Positions 23,801 through 30,838 of a stretch of 64,000 nt of DNA are shown piece by piece. The stretch is from the NCBI GenBank assembly GCA_943736015.1, contig OX031071.1, positions 30,536,619-30,600,618 on the forward strand. The letters are read 5' to 3'. Position 1 is the first letter of the stretch, and each line of letters starts with the position of its first letter. The notes under the pieces were generated by a model that had not been told where the DNA came from, searched no databases, and saw only the letters and a list, made by a program, of their open reading frames with translations. Source of the stretch: Tridacna crocea (taxonomy: Eukaryota; Mollusca; Bivalvia; Cardiida; Cardiidae). A program made the position numbers and the translations under genes.

Positions 23801-26800
23801 GAACGGTTTGGATCTAGTGAATTAGTGGTTGCATCTTTGAAAAAGAAGCTGGCTACTTTTCCCATCATTACAACTAAAGACTATAAGAAATTGTATGAAC
23901 TCAGTGATGTGTTAACAGAAATAGAATCAGCTATGGAAAATCCAATGTATGAGACTGTACTCAGTTATTTTAACTCATCAACAGGAGTTAAACCCATCGT
24001 ACAAAAGCTGCCATACCATTTGCAAAACAAATGGACGACAAGAGCAAGTGACTATATGAGGCTTTACCAGGCACCCTTTCCCCCCTTTCGTGCCTTTTGT
24101 GAATTCATTCAGGAAATGACCTCGCTTTTGAATAACCCATGTTTTGTCTATGAAGATAAGGATGCCAAGGACAAGCAGCCGAACAAGGGCAACAATACGA
24201 AAGGCAACATTAAGAAATCGAGCTTGACAAGCTTCAAAACAGGGGTTCAGAATGAAGATCAAAGCTGCCTATATCACAATGTCAAAGGGCACAACTTAAA
24301 CCAGTGCAATACCTTTAAGAACAAACCTTTCAATATTAGGAAGAAATTCTTCAGGGACAAGAATCTGTGTTTTAAGTGTGGACTTGCGTCAGACCATACT
24401 GCTAAAATGTGTAAAGATGCAGTTAAATGCCAAGTGTGCAGTAGTAATACCCATTCAACAGCATTACACATGGACGGCGGGGAGGCTAACAGGAAAGAAC
24501 GTAACGACAAGACGGTAGAAGGATTGAGCTCCGCGTGCACAAGCATTTGTGGCCAGATTAATTCAAAGGGACGGTCCTGTGCAAAAATTGTCTTAGTCAC
24601 TGTTCATTCCAAGAACAGACCAAATCAGAAAAGGACTATGTATGCCCTTATAGATGACCAAAGTAATCGCTCCTTGGCCAAGCCAGAATTCTTCGATATC
24701 TTTGAAGAAAGGTACAAAGAAGTACAGTATGCCCTATCCTCATGTGCTGGAGTTATTAGTACGTCTGGTAGAAGAACTAGGTCAGAAGATTTCATTGTGA
24801 GCAGTTTTGATGGCTCCTCTTTCTTACATCTACCTGCATTGACTGAATGCACTCAAATACCTTCTATAAGAGATGAAATTCCGACTCCAAATAGTGCCAG
24901 CCAATATGAGCATCTGAAAGATATCGCAGAACATATTCCGCCACTTGACCTGAAGTCAGACATACTACTTTTGGTGGGTAGAGATTTACCAGAAGCACAC
25001 CATGTGCTGGACCAGCGAATTGGGCCAAGAGGTTCACCATATGCACAGAAACTTCATATGGGGTGGGTGATAGTTGGAGAAACTTGTTTGGGAAAGATTC
25101 ATCAGCCATTGATCAACGTAAAGAAAACCTTTGTACACAAAAATGGCAAGTGTTCTATTTTCCCACAGTGTGAAAATAACTTTAATCTTAAAGACACTTA
25201 TATGTACACCCATACAGATGTTCTACGTAGTGTAGAAGGGGACATTGGATCACAGGTTTTCAAAGTCACGGACAAAGACGACAAATTAGGTTTGTCCATA
25301 GAAGACAAAGACTTCTTGAGAATTATGCACCATGAATTCCGAAAAGATTCGAAAGGTAAATGGACTGCCCCATTACCATTTCATTTAACAAGACCTAGAC
25401 TACCAAACAACAGAAACATGGCTCTTAATAGAACTCGTACATTGATACATTCTTTGGAGAAGAATCCAGCCAAACAAAACCACTTTTTGCAATTCATGCA
25501 GCAAATGCTTGATAGGGGTCATGCCGAGGCAGCGGTCCCCTTAACTTCAGATACAGAGTGCTGGTACCTACCAATTTTCGGGATTTATCACCCAAAGAAA
25601 CTGGACCAGATTTGCGTTGTCTTTGATTCATCAGCTAAACATCTGGGCCTCTCACTGAATGGAGTGTTGATGACAGGACCAGATCTAACCAACAGTCTAT
25701 TGGGTATACTCATGCGTTTTCGCAAAGAACCAATTGCAATTTCCGCTGACATCCAACAGATGTTTTACCAGTTCTTTGTCGATGAAAAGGACCGCGATTA
25801 TCTCCGGTTTTTCTGGTTTAAGAATAATGATCCAAATCTTCCATTAGTAGAGTACAGGATGTGCGTCCATGTATTCGGGAATAGTCCTTCCCCTGCCATT
25901 GCTACTTTTGGACTTCGCCAAACAGCTAAAAGTGTTGAGAAGGAGTTCGGATCAGATGTCACAGATTTTGTCAATCATGACTTTTACGTTGACGATGGAT
26001 TGACTTCGTTGCCAAATGTTTCACAAGCTATTGATCTAATGCAACGTACACAGGCTGCTTTAGCCAAAGGAGGTAACATCAAGCTTCACAAGGTATCATC
26101 AAATAGCAGAGATGTAATGAATGCCTTTCCAAAAGAAGATTTGGCAGGAAGCCTGAAAGACTTAGACATAGGACATGAAGGGTTGCCGACGCAAAGAAGT
26201 CTTGGCTTAAACTGGAATTTGGACTCTGATACCTTCACATTTAAAATTTCTGATGAAAACAGACCATGTACACGAAGAGGTATTTTGTCTACTTTGAACA
26301 GCCTGTTTGATCCTTTGGGATTCATCGCCCCAGTTGTCATTCATGGTAGAATCATTATGAGGGACCTTGTTTCAGGATCATCAGACTGGGATGAACCCTT
26401 ACCATTTGAAACTAGGAAGCAGTGGCTAGAGTGGTGCAAGTCTTTAAAGTTTCTGGAAACATTGAGCATCCCACGTTCGTACCTTGATGGCTCATTGAGT
26501 AATGTAGCTCATCGGACCGTACATGTGTTTTCCGATGCTTCTGAAAAGGCAATATCTGCTGTTGCTTACCTCAGAACTGTGGATTCCAATGATGAAGTAC
26601 ATGTGGGTTTTATCATGGGCAAATCAAAAGTATCACCAAAACATGGGCACACCATACCGAGATTGGAGCTATGTGCAGCAGTTATGGCAGTGGAGCTGGC
26701 ATATACAATTTCTGAACATCTAAGCCTTCCTGTAAAGGACATGACCTTTTACACAGACAGTCGTGTTGTGTTGGGGTATATCTACAACAAAGTTAGAAGA

Positions 26801-29800
26801 TTCTATGTCTATGTAGAAAACCGAGTAAGCAGAATCTTGAAACATACCAGTTCAGAACAGTGGAACTATGTTGCTTCGCAACACAATCCTGCAGATCTTG
26901 GCACGAGAGCCATCCCTGTAGAATCCTTTGAGAGTAGTATTTGGCTCTGTGGTTTAAGTCTCTTATTTTCAGAGAATTACGTCTCAAAAGAAACCTTTGA
27001 ACTTCACACACCGAGTGAGGATCCAGAAATACGTCCTGGGGACTGCTGTTTGAAAACAAGTGTCGATGCCAGGAGCAATATTAGTACAAGCGGCTTCAAA
27101 AATATTTCACGTTGGGAAAGGCTGTTGAATGCAATTGTTGTGTGGAAAAGATTTGCACAGCAGCTACATAACAAATTTCACGTTGACAGTGATTCGAAGA
27201 ACTCCATTGAAAACTCAGAACTGCAAAAATTTGCCCACAGGTTTATAATCACGCTGGTGCAGAAAGAAGAGTATGGTAAAGAAATTGAATCCATTCAAAA
27301 GGGCCTACCTCTACAAAAAAGCAGCTCTATAATTGGCTTAAGCCCATACATAGATGATGAAGGGTTACTGAGAGTTGGCGGCCGCCTTAAGAACTCAGAC
27401 ATGAAGATCATAGAAAGAAACCCGATCATTCTACCTGGGAAGTGTTATGTATCAAGGCTGTTAGTCTCCTACTACCATGAAAGAACCAGGCATCAGGGTC
27501 GACAGATCACTGAGGGAGCCATACGAGAAGCTGGATACTGGATAACCGGTGTGAAATGGCTTATCATGTCGGTTATTCACCCATGTGTAAAGTGCCAGAG
27601 GTTAAGGGGTAAACTAATCTACCAAAGAATGGCCGACTTGCCAGAAGATCGTCTGATTCCAGTGCCACCCTTTACTTCAGTAGGACTAGACTGTTTTGGC
27701 CCATGGCAGATTACAAGTAGACGCACGAGAGGAGGCCAAGCTCAGAGTAAGCGTTGGGCAGTACTTTTCACATGCCTAACTTCACGTGCTGTACATATCG
27801 AAGTAATTGAAGAGCTTAGTAGCTCCTCATTCATTAATGCGCTTCGTAGATTCACAAGCATTCGAGGGAAAGCCAAAATTTACCGTTCGGATAGAGGGAC
27901 AAACTTCATTGGAGCCTTAGATGACTTGGGAGTTAATATCAGTAACAACGTTCAAAGTTACCTTAACAAAGAAGGTTCAACTTGGATTCTCAATCCTCCA
28001 CATTCTTCGCACCGTGGTGGTGTTTGGGAGAGGATGATAGCGGTAACGCGAAGAATTCTCGACTCGTTGTTATTAGACTTACCCGGTGGTGGATTAACAC
28101 ACGAAGTATTGACCACCTTTCTAGCAGAAGTATCAGCAATTATTAACTCGAGACCATTAGTGCCATTATCATCAGACACTGACAATCCGTCTCCATTGAG
28201 TCCATCTTTGTTACTCACGCAGAAGAGTGACTGTATTGTTGACGTGGTAATTCCATCCCATATCAAAGACATGTATAAAGCGCAGTGGAAGAGAGTGCAA
28301 ATTCTTTCAGAAAGATTTTGGAAAAGATGGCGATCTGAATATCTCCAAACCTTACAAATTCGGAAAAAATGGACATCCAAACAACGTGAATTACGGTGTG
28401 GTGACGTCGTGCTATTGAGGGACAAGCAAGTTGTGAGAAATGATTGGCCCATGGGAGTAATCGTGAGAGTCATTCCTAGCACCGATGGTCACGTTCGAAC
28501 CGCGGAAGTACGTACTGCGAGCAAAGACGGAAAAACCACTATCTACCAGCGTCCGGTGAACGAGATGGTGCTTCTCATTTCAACCGAATAAAAAAAAAAA
28601 ACTGAAGCGGTCAAACGAAGACAGTTGTTAGGACACTAAGAATAAACAATTAGACCTCTAGATAGTAATTACCTGTTAATCTGTAAACAGCAACCACATG
28701 TGCCCGAAAGAGGACTTCACGGTCAATCTCATTTGCCTAGACTGTATGCAAATTTACTTCGGATCAATAGCACTTTGCTCTTCCGGGTCAATTTGCATTG
28801 ATTATTGTGTTTGGTTCGATTTGAAATTCTTGGTACTAGTTTGAATGATTGCAAGCCTAGAATTTGCTGACTTTATAGTTAGGAAATACGGGATTGCAAG
28901 TATTTTGGGTTGTATATCTAAGAAAGCACAAGTCGGTATGTTACTTTCTGAAGTATTCACTGAGCATTATTACAAGTTTACAACTTGCTAAGACTACCTA
29001 ATTTTTCTTAGGCAAGAAGCCTGTAGGTATTTGATTTACACTTGATACTTACGTTGCTCCTTTGCATTATGTTTTTTTTATTATTTTATAGTTTGGTTTA
29101 TTAAACCAGGCGGGGAGTGTTCTGTAACATGTTGTTTCAGATCGAATGTTTAGACGAACGTTTGGTGCTAAACTTCATGGGACGAAACCTCTTTATTATT
29201 TCTGATTGATTGTCTCCCTTGACTTTGAGTTTCAGATACTCTTCATTTTAGAGAAGAACGTATTCTCAACGTTTTCACATGTCTAGAAGAGGAAAACTAG
29301 TTTCCAAGCGCTTCATATTGCTTTCTTAGGCTAGTCATAATGGGCTAAAGAGTAAGTCTTCCGTTTTACAGCTGAATATTAATGTCAATTCATTTATATT
29401 TAGTTTTCGTTCCTCTGTCAGATACGCTAGGATGTACGCATTAGTGGAAAAGGTCTTCGTCTTCAGTTTTCGTGTTTCAGTTGTTTAAAGTATTATGCAT
29501 GCTGGGTTGTCAAATTTCTTACCAATACTAGTCAGAAAACATTGTGCAATCCATTCTTCGACCCAGCCTGTGGCGTTCTTAGTCAACATTTGATTATTCT
29601 GATCAAAATCTATATTTTTCCTTCTTTCTTTTCTTTTCAGTTTTTCACTACGCCTATTAAATAGATCACCAAGCTACCGCACTGTTATGTCGTTTATCGT
29701 GCAAGCACATGGAAGGCATCCCATCGGTTCCGAGAATTCATTGAAAATTTTCAAGCAATAATATTTACTGTCTGCATTTCACTTCTAATTCCTGTTGAGA

Positions 29801-30826
29801 TGCAGTTATAATATAAACACAAATGCTGGGATCTTCATGTATTTATCTATCAAAAGAATGTTGCCATCCTCCAAGGTTTTTTTCAAAAAACTCCTGATTG
29901 GAATTTCTGGTCTGATTAAGATTAAATGCATACATGTGTAGCACTGCTGTTTTCCAGAAGTACTTTGAATTCTGGAATTTGCCAAAGTCATACACGTCTT
30001 AAGTAGCATATCCAGTTGCCCATCCTGGGCATGCATAGATGTTAACCTAGGCCTGTATGTAGATGGGGTCCAGCACACTTCACAATACACAAATTGTACA
30101 GACCTGTAATAGCATAGATCTCCACAAGGTTGACATTGTGAACATCAGACTAGTCTGTCAGGAACTCTGAATGCCTAATCCAGAGCACTATAACTCAGTC
30201 CTACAAAAACATGCCGTACCAGAAAAATACGCCGTACACATAAAAACACACTGTACCAAAATGTCCAATATATTGCATGCTTTTTTTTTAAATTTTCATA
30301 TTGAAAACCATACAATCTATCCTACCTAGCTATATTACAGCCCAATTTTTCATATTTCTCAAGTTATTTGCCAATTAGAAATCCTTGTACATGACCAACA
30401 GGTGCCCGTTACAGGTCTGGCTGATAAGTTCTTTGAAATACATGTTTTTAACATGACTTTTCTTACGAAACTGTTATTTTATATGATAAAAATAGATATA
30501 AATACTCGTAGATAGTTTTCTAACAAAAGAAAAAAATGAAGAATCCAAATGAACGAAATATACAGAGGGTTCTTTAATTAAACTAATTCCATCAAAATTA
30601 CGCCGCGTTCGAATGAAATAAGGGACGAAAATATAAAAGCGCAAATACCAATGACATTACTTACTTGACATTTTATTTGGAATCACACCCCCTTACAACC
30701 TGAGGTTTCTGATCAGCTCTAAATCCTTTTTTCAATTGCATCTATCAATAGAAATACGTCTTCTGCTGTCTCGTAAACGAACTGATAATCTTTTGACTTC
30801 AGATGAGAGATATTCTGTGTTGTCAT
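8775..30826 (-). CDS. N6AMT1: N6AMT1 / HemK2-type methyltransferase gene (six exons)
   Basis: Six minus-strand exons: 30700-30826, 20944-21030, 16896-16986, 15263-15346, 12715-12861 (in-phase end nearer 12721) and 8775-8878. Together they encode about 209 residues, against 214 in the human protein. N6AMT1 with TRMT112 methylates the glutamine of eRF1 (GGQ); a DNA 6mA role has been claimed and disputed. Visible motifs: YETAEDVFLLIDA near the N-terminus, SAM-binding VEIGSGSG (about residue 47), CTDIN (72), catalytic NPPY (119-122), GIEASWAGRERGREV, and C-terminal RRSGPEFLSVLKF. Introns are almost wholly repeats, with a BEL/Pao element in intron 1. Oddities: the frame changes at an A-run in exon 1, exon 5 has no in-phase GT donor, and a transposon sits just upstream of the ATG. 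Identity is firm; whether this copy works is unclear. Confidence 0.9.
8950..9177 (+). repeat. Pal-TTAA MITE
   Basis: Near full-length: TTAACCCATTACC...GGTAAAGGATTAC, core at about 9005-9068. Confidence 0.9.
9178..9392 (-). repeat. Pal-TTAA MITE, opposite orientation to its neighbour
   Basis: Starts inside the side sequence (TTAGACTAGTCAAAATTGAA) and ends GTGGTAAAGAGTTAA. It abuts the plus-oriented copy at 8950-9177, giving an inverted pair. A further fragment follows at 9393-9520. Confidence 0.85.
9645..9725 (+). repeat. tRNA-like segment
   Basis: GGGCAAGTGGATAACCCAG (A-box-like) and GGGTTCGAATCC (B-box) about 40 bases apart. Likely a SINE head; no family assigned. Confidence 0.4.
9953..10131. 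repeat. Foldback palindrome
   Basis: Arms of about 75 bp (TTTATTTCATCAGCTTGTGG at the left; its complement CCACAAGCTGATGAAATAAA at the right), with a short loop near 10040 and TATATA flanks. No coding content. Confidence 0.85.
10328..12452 (+). mobile_element. TR-A mobile tandem-repeat element, copy 1
   Basis: Ends GCTCACCTGAGCACTAAGC and, inverted, TTCGTGCTCAGGTGAGC. The interior has six or so units of about 165 bp, each with TTTCAGAGAAGAAG, CTTGTGACCCCC, GACCCCAGGGGCATCAT and CACTAGGAGATGCTACATA. A shared non-repeated right part follows (GGTTGCCATGGCAACCAGAG...GACGGACATTGGGCC). The layout recalls bivalve pearl/HINE-type elements, where a tandem core sits between fixed ends (analogy only). 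It contains a Pal-TTAA fragment at 10430-10520. Confidence 0.8.
10430..10520 (-). repeat. Pal-TTAA MITE fragment inside TR-A
   Basis: AAAGCATTTTC...GAAAATGCTTTC half-core followed by GGATTGTATGGTAAGGGATT. Confidence 0.6.
12477..12707 (+). repeat. Pal-TTAA MITE next to the N6AMT1 exon 5 donor
   Basis: AACCCTTTACCACACAATGA...GGGAAAGGGATAAA. It ends about 10 bases from the end of exon 5, just inside intron 5. Confidence 0.85.
12715..12861 (-). CDS. N6AMT1: N6AMT1 exon 5
   Basis: Acceptor TTGTTTCTAG, then VSSHGIEASWAGRERGREVI, DKVLPIVPILLSKHGLFYLV and IIKENDP, matching human GSHGIEAAWAGG...LFYLVTIKENNP. Exon 6 needs this exon to end one base into a codon (after CCA-G, 12720), but the next bases are GAAGGG, not GT. 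The nearest GT (12713-12714) ends the exon in phase 0 and would break the frame. A lost base in an original GTAAGG donor would explain this. Confidence 0.85.
12870..13390. other. Intron 4 sequence, nothing recognised
   Basis: No repeat family, coding exon or palindrome recognised in this part of N6AMT1 intron 4. Confidence 0.4.
13395..13503 (-). repeat. Pal-TTAA MITE fragment
   Basis: Core (TGCTGGTTACCAGCA centre near 13425) with one damaged arm and AAAACTCAAGA; joins another copy at the TTAA at 13504. Confidence 0.75.
13504..14815 (-). repeat. Pal-TTAA MITE split by a TR-B element
   Basis: The left part 13504-13548 (TTAACTCTTTACCAAATGAC...GGTCCAAACTGAAA) and the right part 14633-14815 (CTGCAGGCGACAAAATAAAC, core, GTAGAAAAGGGTTTAAG) are the two halves of one copy, separated by the insertion at 13549-14632. 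Confidence 0.85.
13549..14632 (+). mobile_element. TR-B mobile tandem-repeat element inside a Pal-TTAA MITE
   Basis: Starts ACAAGAGGGCCAAGATGGCC and ends GTGCTCAGGTGAGCTAAAA. Four or so units of 150-168 bp share TTTCAGAGAAGAAGAATTTT, GTGCAAGTAGCCCCCATTC, CCATGTTTCTTGAC, ATCAAAATTTCGCGAACA and GGGTCACCCAAGGAACAT. No protein frame. No clear target duplication at the junctions. Confidence 0.8.
14850..15235 (+). repeat. Direct duplication of a tRNA-like unit
   Basis: Two units (about 14850-14990 and 15098-15235) each begin AGCTTGTGTTRGTATWAGGG, continue CACTTATACTGCCTTGCTAT, and carry a tRNA-like head with a B-box (GGGTTTAAACCC, GGGTTCAAAACC). Likely a diverged tRNA-derived SINE duplicated in tandem. 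Confidence 0.6.
15263..15346 (-). CDS. N6AMT1: N6AMT1 exon 4 (catalytic NPPY)
   Basis: Acceptor TTATTTCAG and donor GTATGT flank 28 codons: VSGLSERLTDQVDVLL then FNPPYVVTPSDE. Human counterpart ends LVFNPPYVVTPPQE. Both boundaries are phase 0. NPPY is the catalytic motif of class I amino-methyltransferases acting on planar amino groups. Confidence 0.95.
15845..16068 (+). repeat. Pal-TTAA MITE
   Basis: AACCTATTACCACGATCCCT...GGTAAAGGGTTAA; core at 15895-15962. A core fragment in the other orientation lies at 15725-15766. Confidence 0.85.
16075..16355 (+). repeat. Dispersed repeat R1, copy 2
   Basis: Matches 5738-6225: CACTCAGAAGGGAA, GTCAGTGTATTCAATTTGTG, GGTAAAACTTTGCAGAATAA and a diverged GGCTGTGGCAAATTATGTTG tail. 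Confidence 0.7.
16359..16858. repeat. Head-to-head Pal-TTAA pair with triplicated side block
   Basis: A plus-oriented copy (from 16359) runs into a minus-oriented copy (to 16858), both with outer TTAA. At the join the 43-bp block GTCTTCTGCAAATGCTCCCA...TCTATAATTTT is repeated three times (16522-16652). The whole is one large inverted repeat containing two smaller hairpins. Confidence 0.85.
16896..16986 (-). CDS. N6AMT1: N6AMT1 exon 3
   Basis: Acceptor TTTTCTTGTAG, one base completing the split isoleucine codon, then CTDINVRAAETSRNT and TEVNEVVSSQVVTDL, donor GTAAGT. Matches human CTDINPEAAACTLETARCNK...VITDL. Ends in phase 0, fitting exon 4. Confidence 0.9.
17156..17379 (-). repeat. Pal-TTAA MITE
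   Basis: TTAATCCTTTCCCAAATGAC...GTTTGGGAAAGAGTTAA. The core carries a different centre (AAATTCCTCGATACTAGC), an older or variant copy. Confidence 0.85.
17376..17577 (-). repeat. Pal-TTAA MITE sharing a TTAA with its neighbour
   Basis: Begins at the same TTAA that closes the previous copy and ends GTGTGGTAAAGATTTAA. One half of the core is deleted. Confidence 0.85.
17613..17841 (+). repeat. Pal-TTAA MITE, CCCAAAC subtype
   Basis: TTAACCCTTTCCCAAACAAT...TTTGGGAAAGGGTTAA; complete, with both TTAA and an almost perfect core. Represents the subtype with CCCAAAC rather than CCACAC near the end. Confidence 0.9.
17842..18202. other. Nothing recognised
   Basis: AT-rich intron 2 sequence of N6AMT1; no family or coding signal seen. 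Confidence 0.4.
18203..20856 (+). mobile_element. TR-C mobile tandem-repeat element, interrupted by a hAT-like element
   Basis: Starts ACAAGAGGGCCATGATGGCC...CGCTCCACTGGCT and ends GGCCAGTGGAGCTAAAAATC, so the ends carry short inverted repeats. Units of about 150 bp share GTAAAACTTGTGACCCC, CTATAATTTGGGCACTCTTG, CACTTGATAAAG and GGTAGCCCTAGTCC. The array is split by 19072-20499 and resumes with the same unit. Confidence 0.8.
19072..20499. mobile_element. Non-autonomous hAT-like transposon, 1428 bp
   Basis: Perfect terminal inverted repeats CAGGGTTCGACATT / AATGTCGAACCCTG flanked by an exact 8-bp target duplication CCAGAGGG (19064-19071, 20500-20507). CAGGG ends and 8-bp duplications are typical of hAT elements. 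The flanking TR-C sequence rejoins cleanly when the element and one duplication are removed. No long frame inside. The left subterminal region repeats CTAGACCA motifs. Confidence 0.9.
20944..21030 (-). CDS. N6AMT1: N6AMT1 exon 2 (SAM-binding motif)
   Basis: Acceptor TTATTTCAG and donor GTGAGT. Reads PTLCVEIGSGSGICSTFLAQ then ELGSTAFT, in the phase that needs two bases from exon 1. VEIGSGSG is motif I of class I SAM methyltransferases; human reads CLEVGSGSGVVSAFLAS. Confidence 0.95.
21118..21345 (+). repeat. Pal-TTAA MITE
   Basis: TTAACCGTTTACCACACAAT...TTGGTAAAGAGTTAA; complete with a near-perfect core. Confidence 0.9.
21742..21966 (+). repeat. Pal-TTAA MITE, degraded
   Basis: AAATCCTTTACCACACAATC...TTGATAATAGGTTAA; core with several mismatches. 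It lies about 30 bp from the BEL/Pao 5' LTR. Confidence 0.8.
22000..22591 (+). repeat. 5' LTR of the BEL/Pao element
   Basis: 592 bp, TG...CA ends, essentially identical to 29118-29709. Confidence 0.95.
22613..28591 (+). CDS. Gag-Pol polyprotein of the BEL/Pao element
   Basis: About 1,992 residues from the ATG at 22613, the first ATG after the LTR. Parts in order: charged coiled-coil Gag region (about 1-230); the DUF1759-like Gag domain (about 320-500); Cys/His zinc knuckles (about 550-615, CFKCGLASDHTAKMC); an aspartic-protease-like region (around 677, LIDDQSNRSLA); reverse transcriptase (around 1040-1130, DIQQMFYQFF and FYVDDG); RNase H (about 1300-1380, FSDAS and FYTDSR); integrase zinc-binding region (around 1620-1665); integrase core (about 1689-1805, LDCFGPW, RSDRGTNF); and a C-terminal domain of BEL/Pao integrases (about 1880-1990). 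The frame is uninterrupted. It belongs to the element, not to the host gene around it. Confidence 0.95.
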   Translation: MATSEASQATVMEEDKRLISFTERGEEQFHQKASNHLTRLESAWMKVEELMRNTDTSTHETDKLKQSVRNICLLYGEYRCFYRDYLAFLEGSRSVEGQKLIEKHRIIDGARDEKVNTMLNKLEDLKEQVELETRSIASKSRSTKSYDSNSSMKAMVKAETAKVRLLYAEKEAELKRQEAALKEEEKLSQARAERKRSEIEADLLVLKEQKECAEAEAEADIWENSNSKCSDKNSILSANKENASERTKRYVEENCSVLQAESCDNQEESQKVQNFPTEKRFSVEKERSNNKKQLNHAAAEFTPMSVTMATEFSKFLVKKDLLFSRLSSFSDTPEHYLVWKSDFQQIVKEMGVSSSEEFDLLIKWLGPESRKHAVCMKAANSHNPAFGLMKLWKRLDERFGSSELVVASLKKKLATFPIITTKDYKKLYELSDVLTEIESAMENPMYETVLSYFNSSTGVKPIVQKLPYHLQNKWTTRASDYMRLYQAPFPPFRAFCEFIQEMTSLLNNPCFVYEDKDAKDKQPNKGNNTKGNIKKSSLTSFKTGVQNEDQSCLYHNVKGHNLNQCNTFKNKPFNIRKKFFRDKNLCFKCGLASDHTAKMCKDAVKCQVCSSNTHSTALHMDGGEANRKERNDKTVEGLSSACTSICGQINSKGRSCAKIVLVTVHSKNRPNQKRTMYALIDDQSNRSLAKPEFFDIFEERYKEVQYALSSCAGVISTSGRRTRSEDFIVSSFDGSSFLHLPALTECTQIPSIRDEIPTPNSASQYEHLKDIAEHIPPLDLKSDILLLVGRDLPEAHHVLDQRIGPRGSPYAQKLHMGWVIVGETCLGKIHQPLINVKKTFVHKNGKCSIFPQCENNFNLKDTYMYTHTDVLRSVEGDIGSQVFKVTDKDDKLGLSIEDKDFLRIMHHEFRKDSKGKWTAPLPFHLTRPRLPNNRNMALNRTRTLIHSLEKNPAKQNHFLQFMQQMLDRGHAEAAVPLTSDTECWYLPIFGIYHPKKLDQICVVFDSSAKHLGLSLNGVLMTGPDLTNSLLGILMRFRKEPIAISADIQQMFYQFFVDEKDRDYLRFFWFKNNDPNLPLVEYRMCVHVFGNSPSPAIATFGLRQTAKSVEKEFGSDVTDFVNHDFYVDDGLTSLPNVSQAIDLMQRTQAALAKGGNIKLHKVSSNSRDVMNAFPKEDLAGSLKDLDIGHEGLPTQRSLGLNWNLDSDTFTFKISDENRPCTRRGILSTLNSLFDPLGFIAPVVIHGRIIMRDLVSGSSDWDEPLPFETRKQWLEWCKSLKFLETLSIPRSYLDGSLSNVAHRTVHVFSDASEKAISAVAYLRTVDSNDEVHVGFIMGKSKVSPKHGHTIPRLELCAAVMAVELAYTISEHLSLPVKDMTFYTDSRVVLGYIYNKVRRFYVYVENRVSRILKHTSSEQWNYVASQHNPADLGTRAIPVESFESSIWLCGLSLLFSENYVSKETFELHTPSEDPEIRPGDCCLKTSVDARSNISTSGFKNISRWERLLNAIVVWKRFAQQLHNKFHVDSDSKNSIENSELQKFAHRFIITLVQKEEYGKEIESIQKGLPLQKSSSIIGLSPYIDDEGLLRVGGRLKNSDMKIIERNPIILPGKCYVSRLLVSYYHERTRHQGRQITEGAIREAGYWITGVKWLIMSVIHPCVKCQRLRGKLIYQRMADLPEDRLIPVPPFTSVGLDCFGPWQITSRRTRGGQAQSKRWAVLFTCLTSRAVHIEVIEELSSSSFINALRRFTSIRGKAKIYRSDRGTNFIGALDDLGVNISNNVQSYLNKEGSTWILNPPHSSHRGGVWERMIAVTRRILDSLLLDLPGGGLTHEVLTTFLAEVSAIINSRPLVPLSSDTDNPSPLSPSLLLTQKSDCIVDVVIPSHIKDMYKAQWKRVQILSERFWKRWRSEYLQTLQIRKKWTSKQRELRCGDVVLLRDKQVVRNDWPMGVIVRVIPSTDGHVRTAEVRTASKDGKTTIYQRPVNEMVLLISTE
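29118..29709 (+). repeat. 3' LTR of the BEL/Pao element
   Basis: Pairs with 22000-22591. Between the end of the coding frame and this LTR lies about 525 bp of non-coding element sequence. Confidence 0.95.
29715..30690. other. N6AMT1 intron 1, nothing recognised
   Basis: AT-rich; only a few short repeats of GCCGTACAC / TGCCGTACC near 30210-30250. No coding signal. Confidence 0.4.
30700..30826 (-). CDS. N6AMT1: N6AMT1 exon 1 (start codon)
   Basis: ATG at 30826 begins MTTQNISHLKSKDYQFVYET then AEDVFLLIDAIEK, matching human DVYEPAEDTFLLLDALE. After IEK the frame meets a run of six A (plus strand T 30727-30732) and then a TAG. In the frame two bases over it continues DLELIRNLR and splices at AG/GTTGTA in the phase exon 2 needs (RPTLCVEIG). 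So the run appears to be the wrong length for an open protein (four or seven would fit), either a true lesion or a homopolymer assembly error. Confidence 0.85.
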
Positions 30827-30838
30827 AGTAGTCTCCCT

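Larger units (their letters stand above)
22000..29709 (+). mobile_element. BEL/Pao LTR retrotransposon, looks whole
   Basis: 7,710 bp with two 592-bp LTRs starting TGTTCTGTAAC and ending GCAAGCACA, which differ at about two positions. An exact 5-bp target duplication TGGAA lies at 21995-21999 and 29710-29714. One long frame (22613-28591) encodes Gag and Pol regions, with no envelope frame. A purine-rich tract (GGCGGGGAG) abuts the 3' LTR. It lies in N6AMT1 intron 1, antisense to that gene. The near-identical LTRs and intact duplication make it a young insertion. Family call rests on domain order and the YVDD-type polymerase motif. Confidence 0.95.

Noticed and set aside
22613-28591. The 1,992-aa frame as a host gene
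   Set aside because: Flanked by identical LTRs and a 5-bp duplication, with BEL/Pao domain order.
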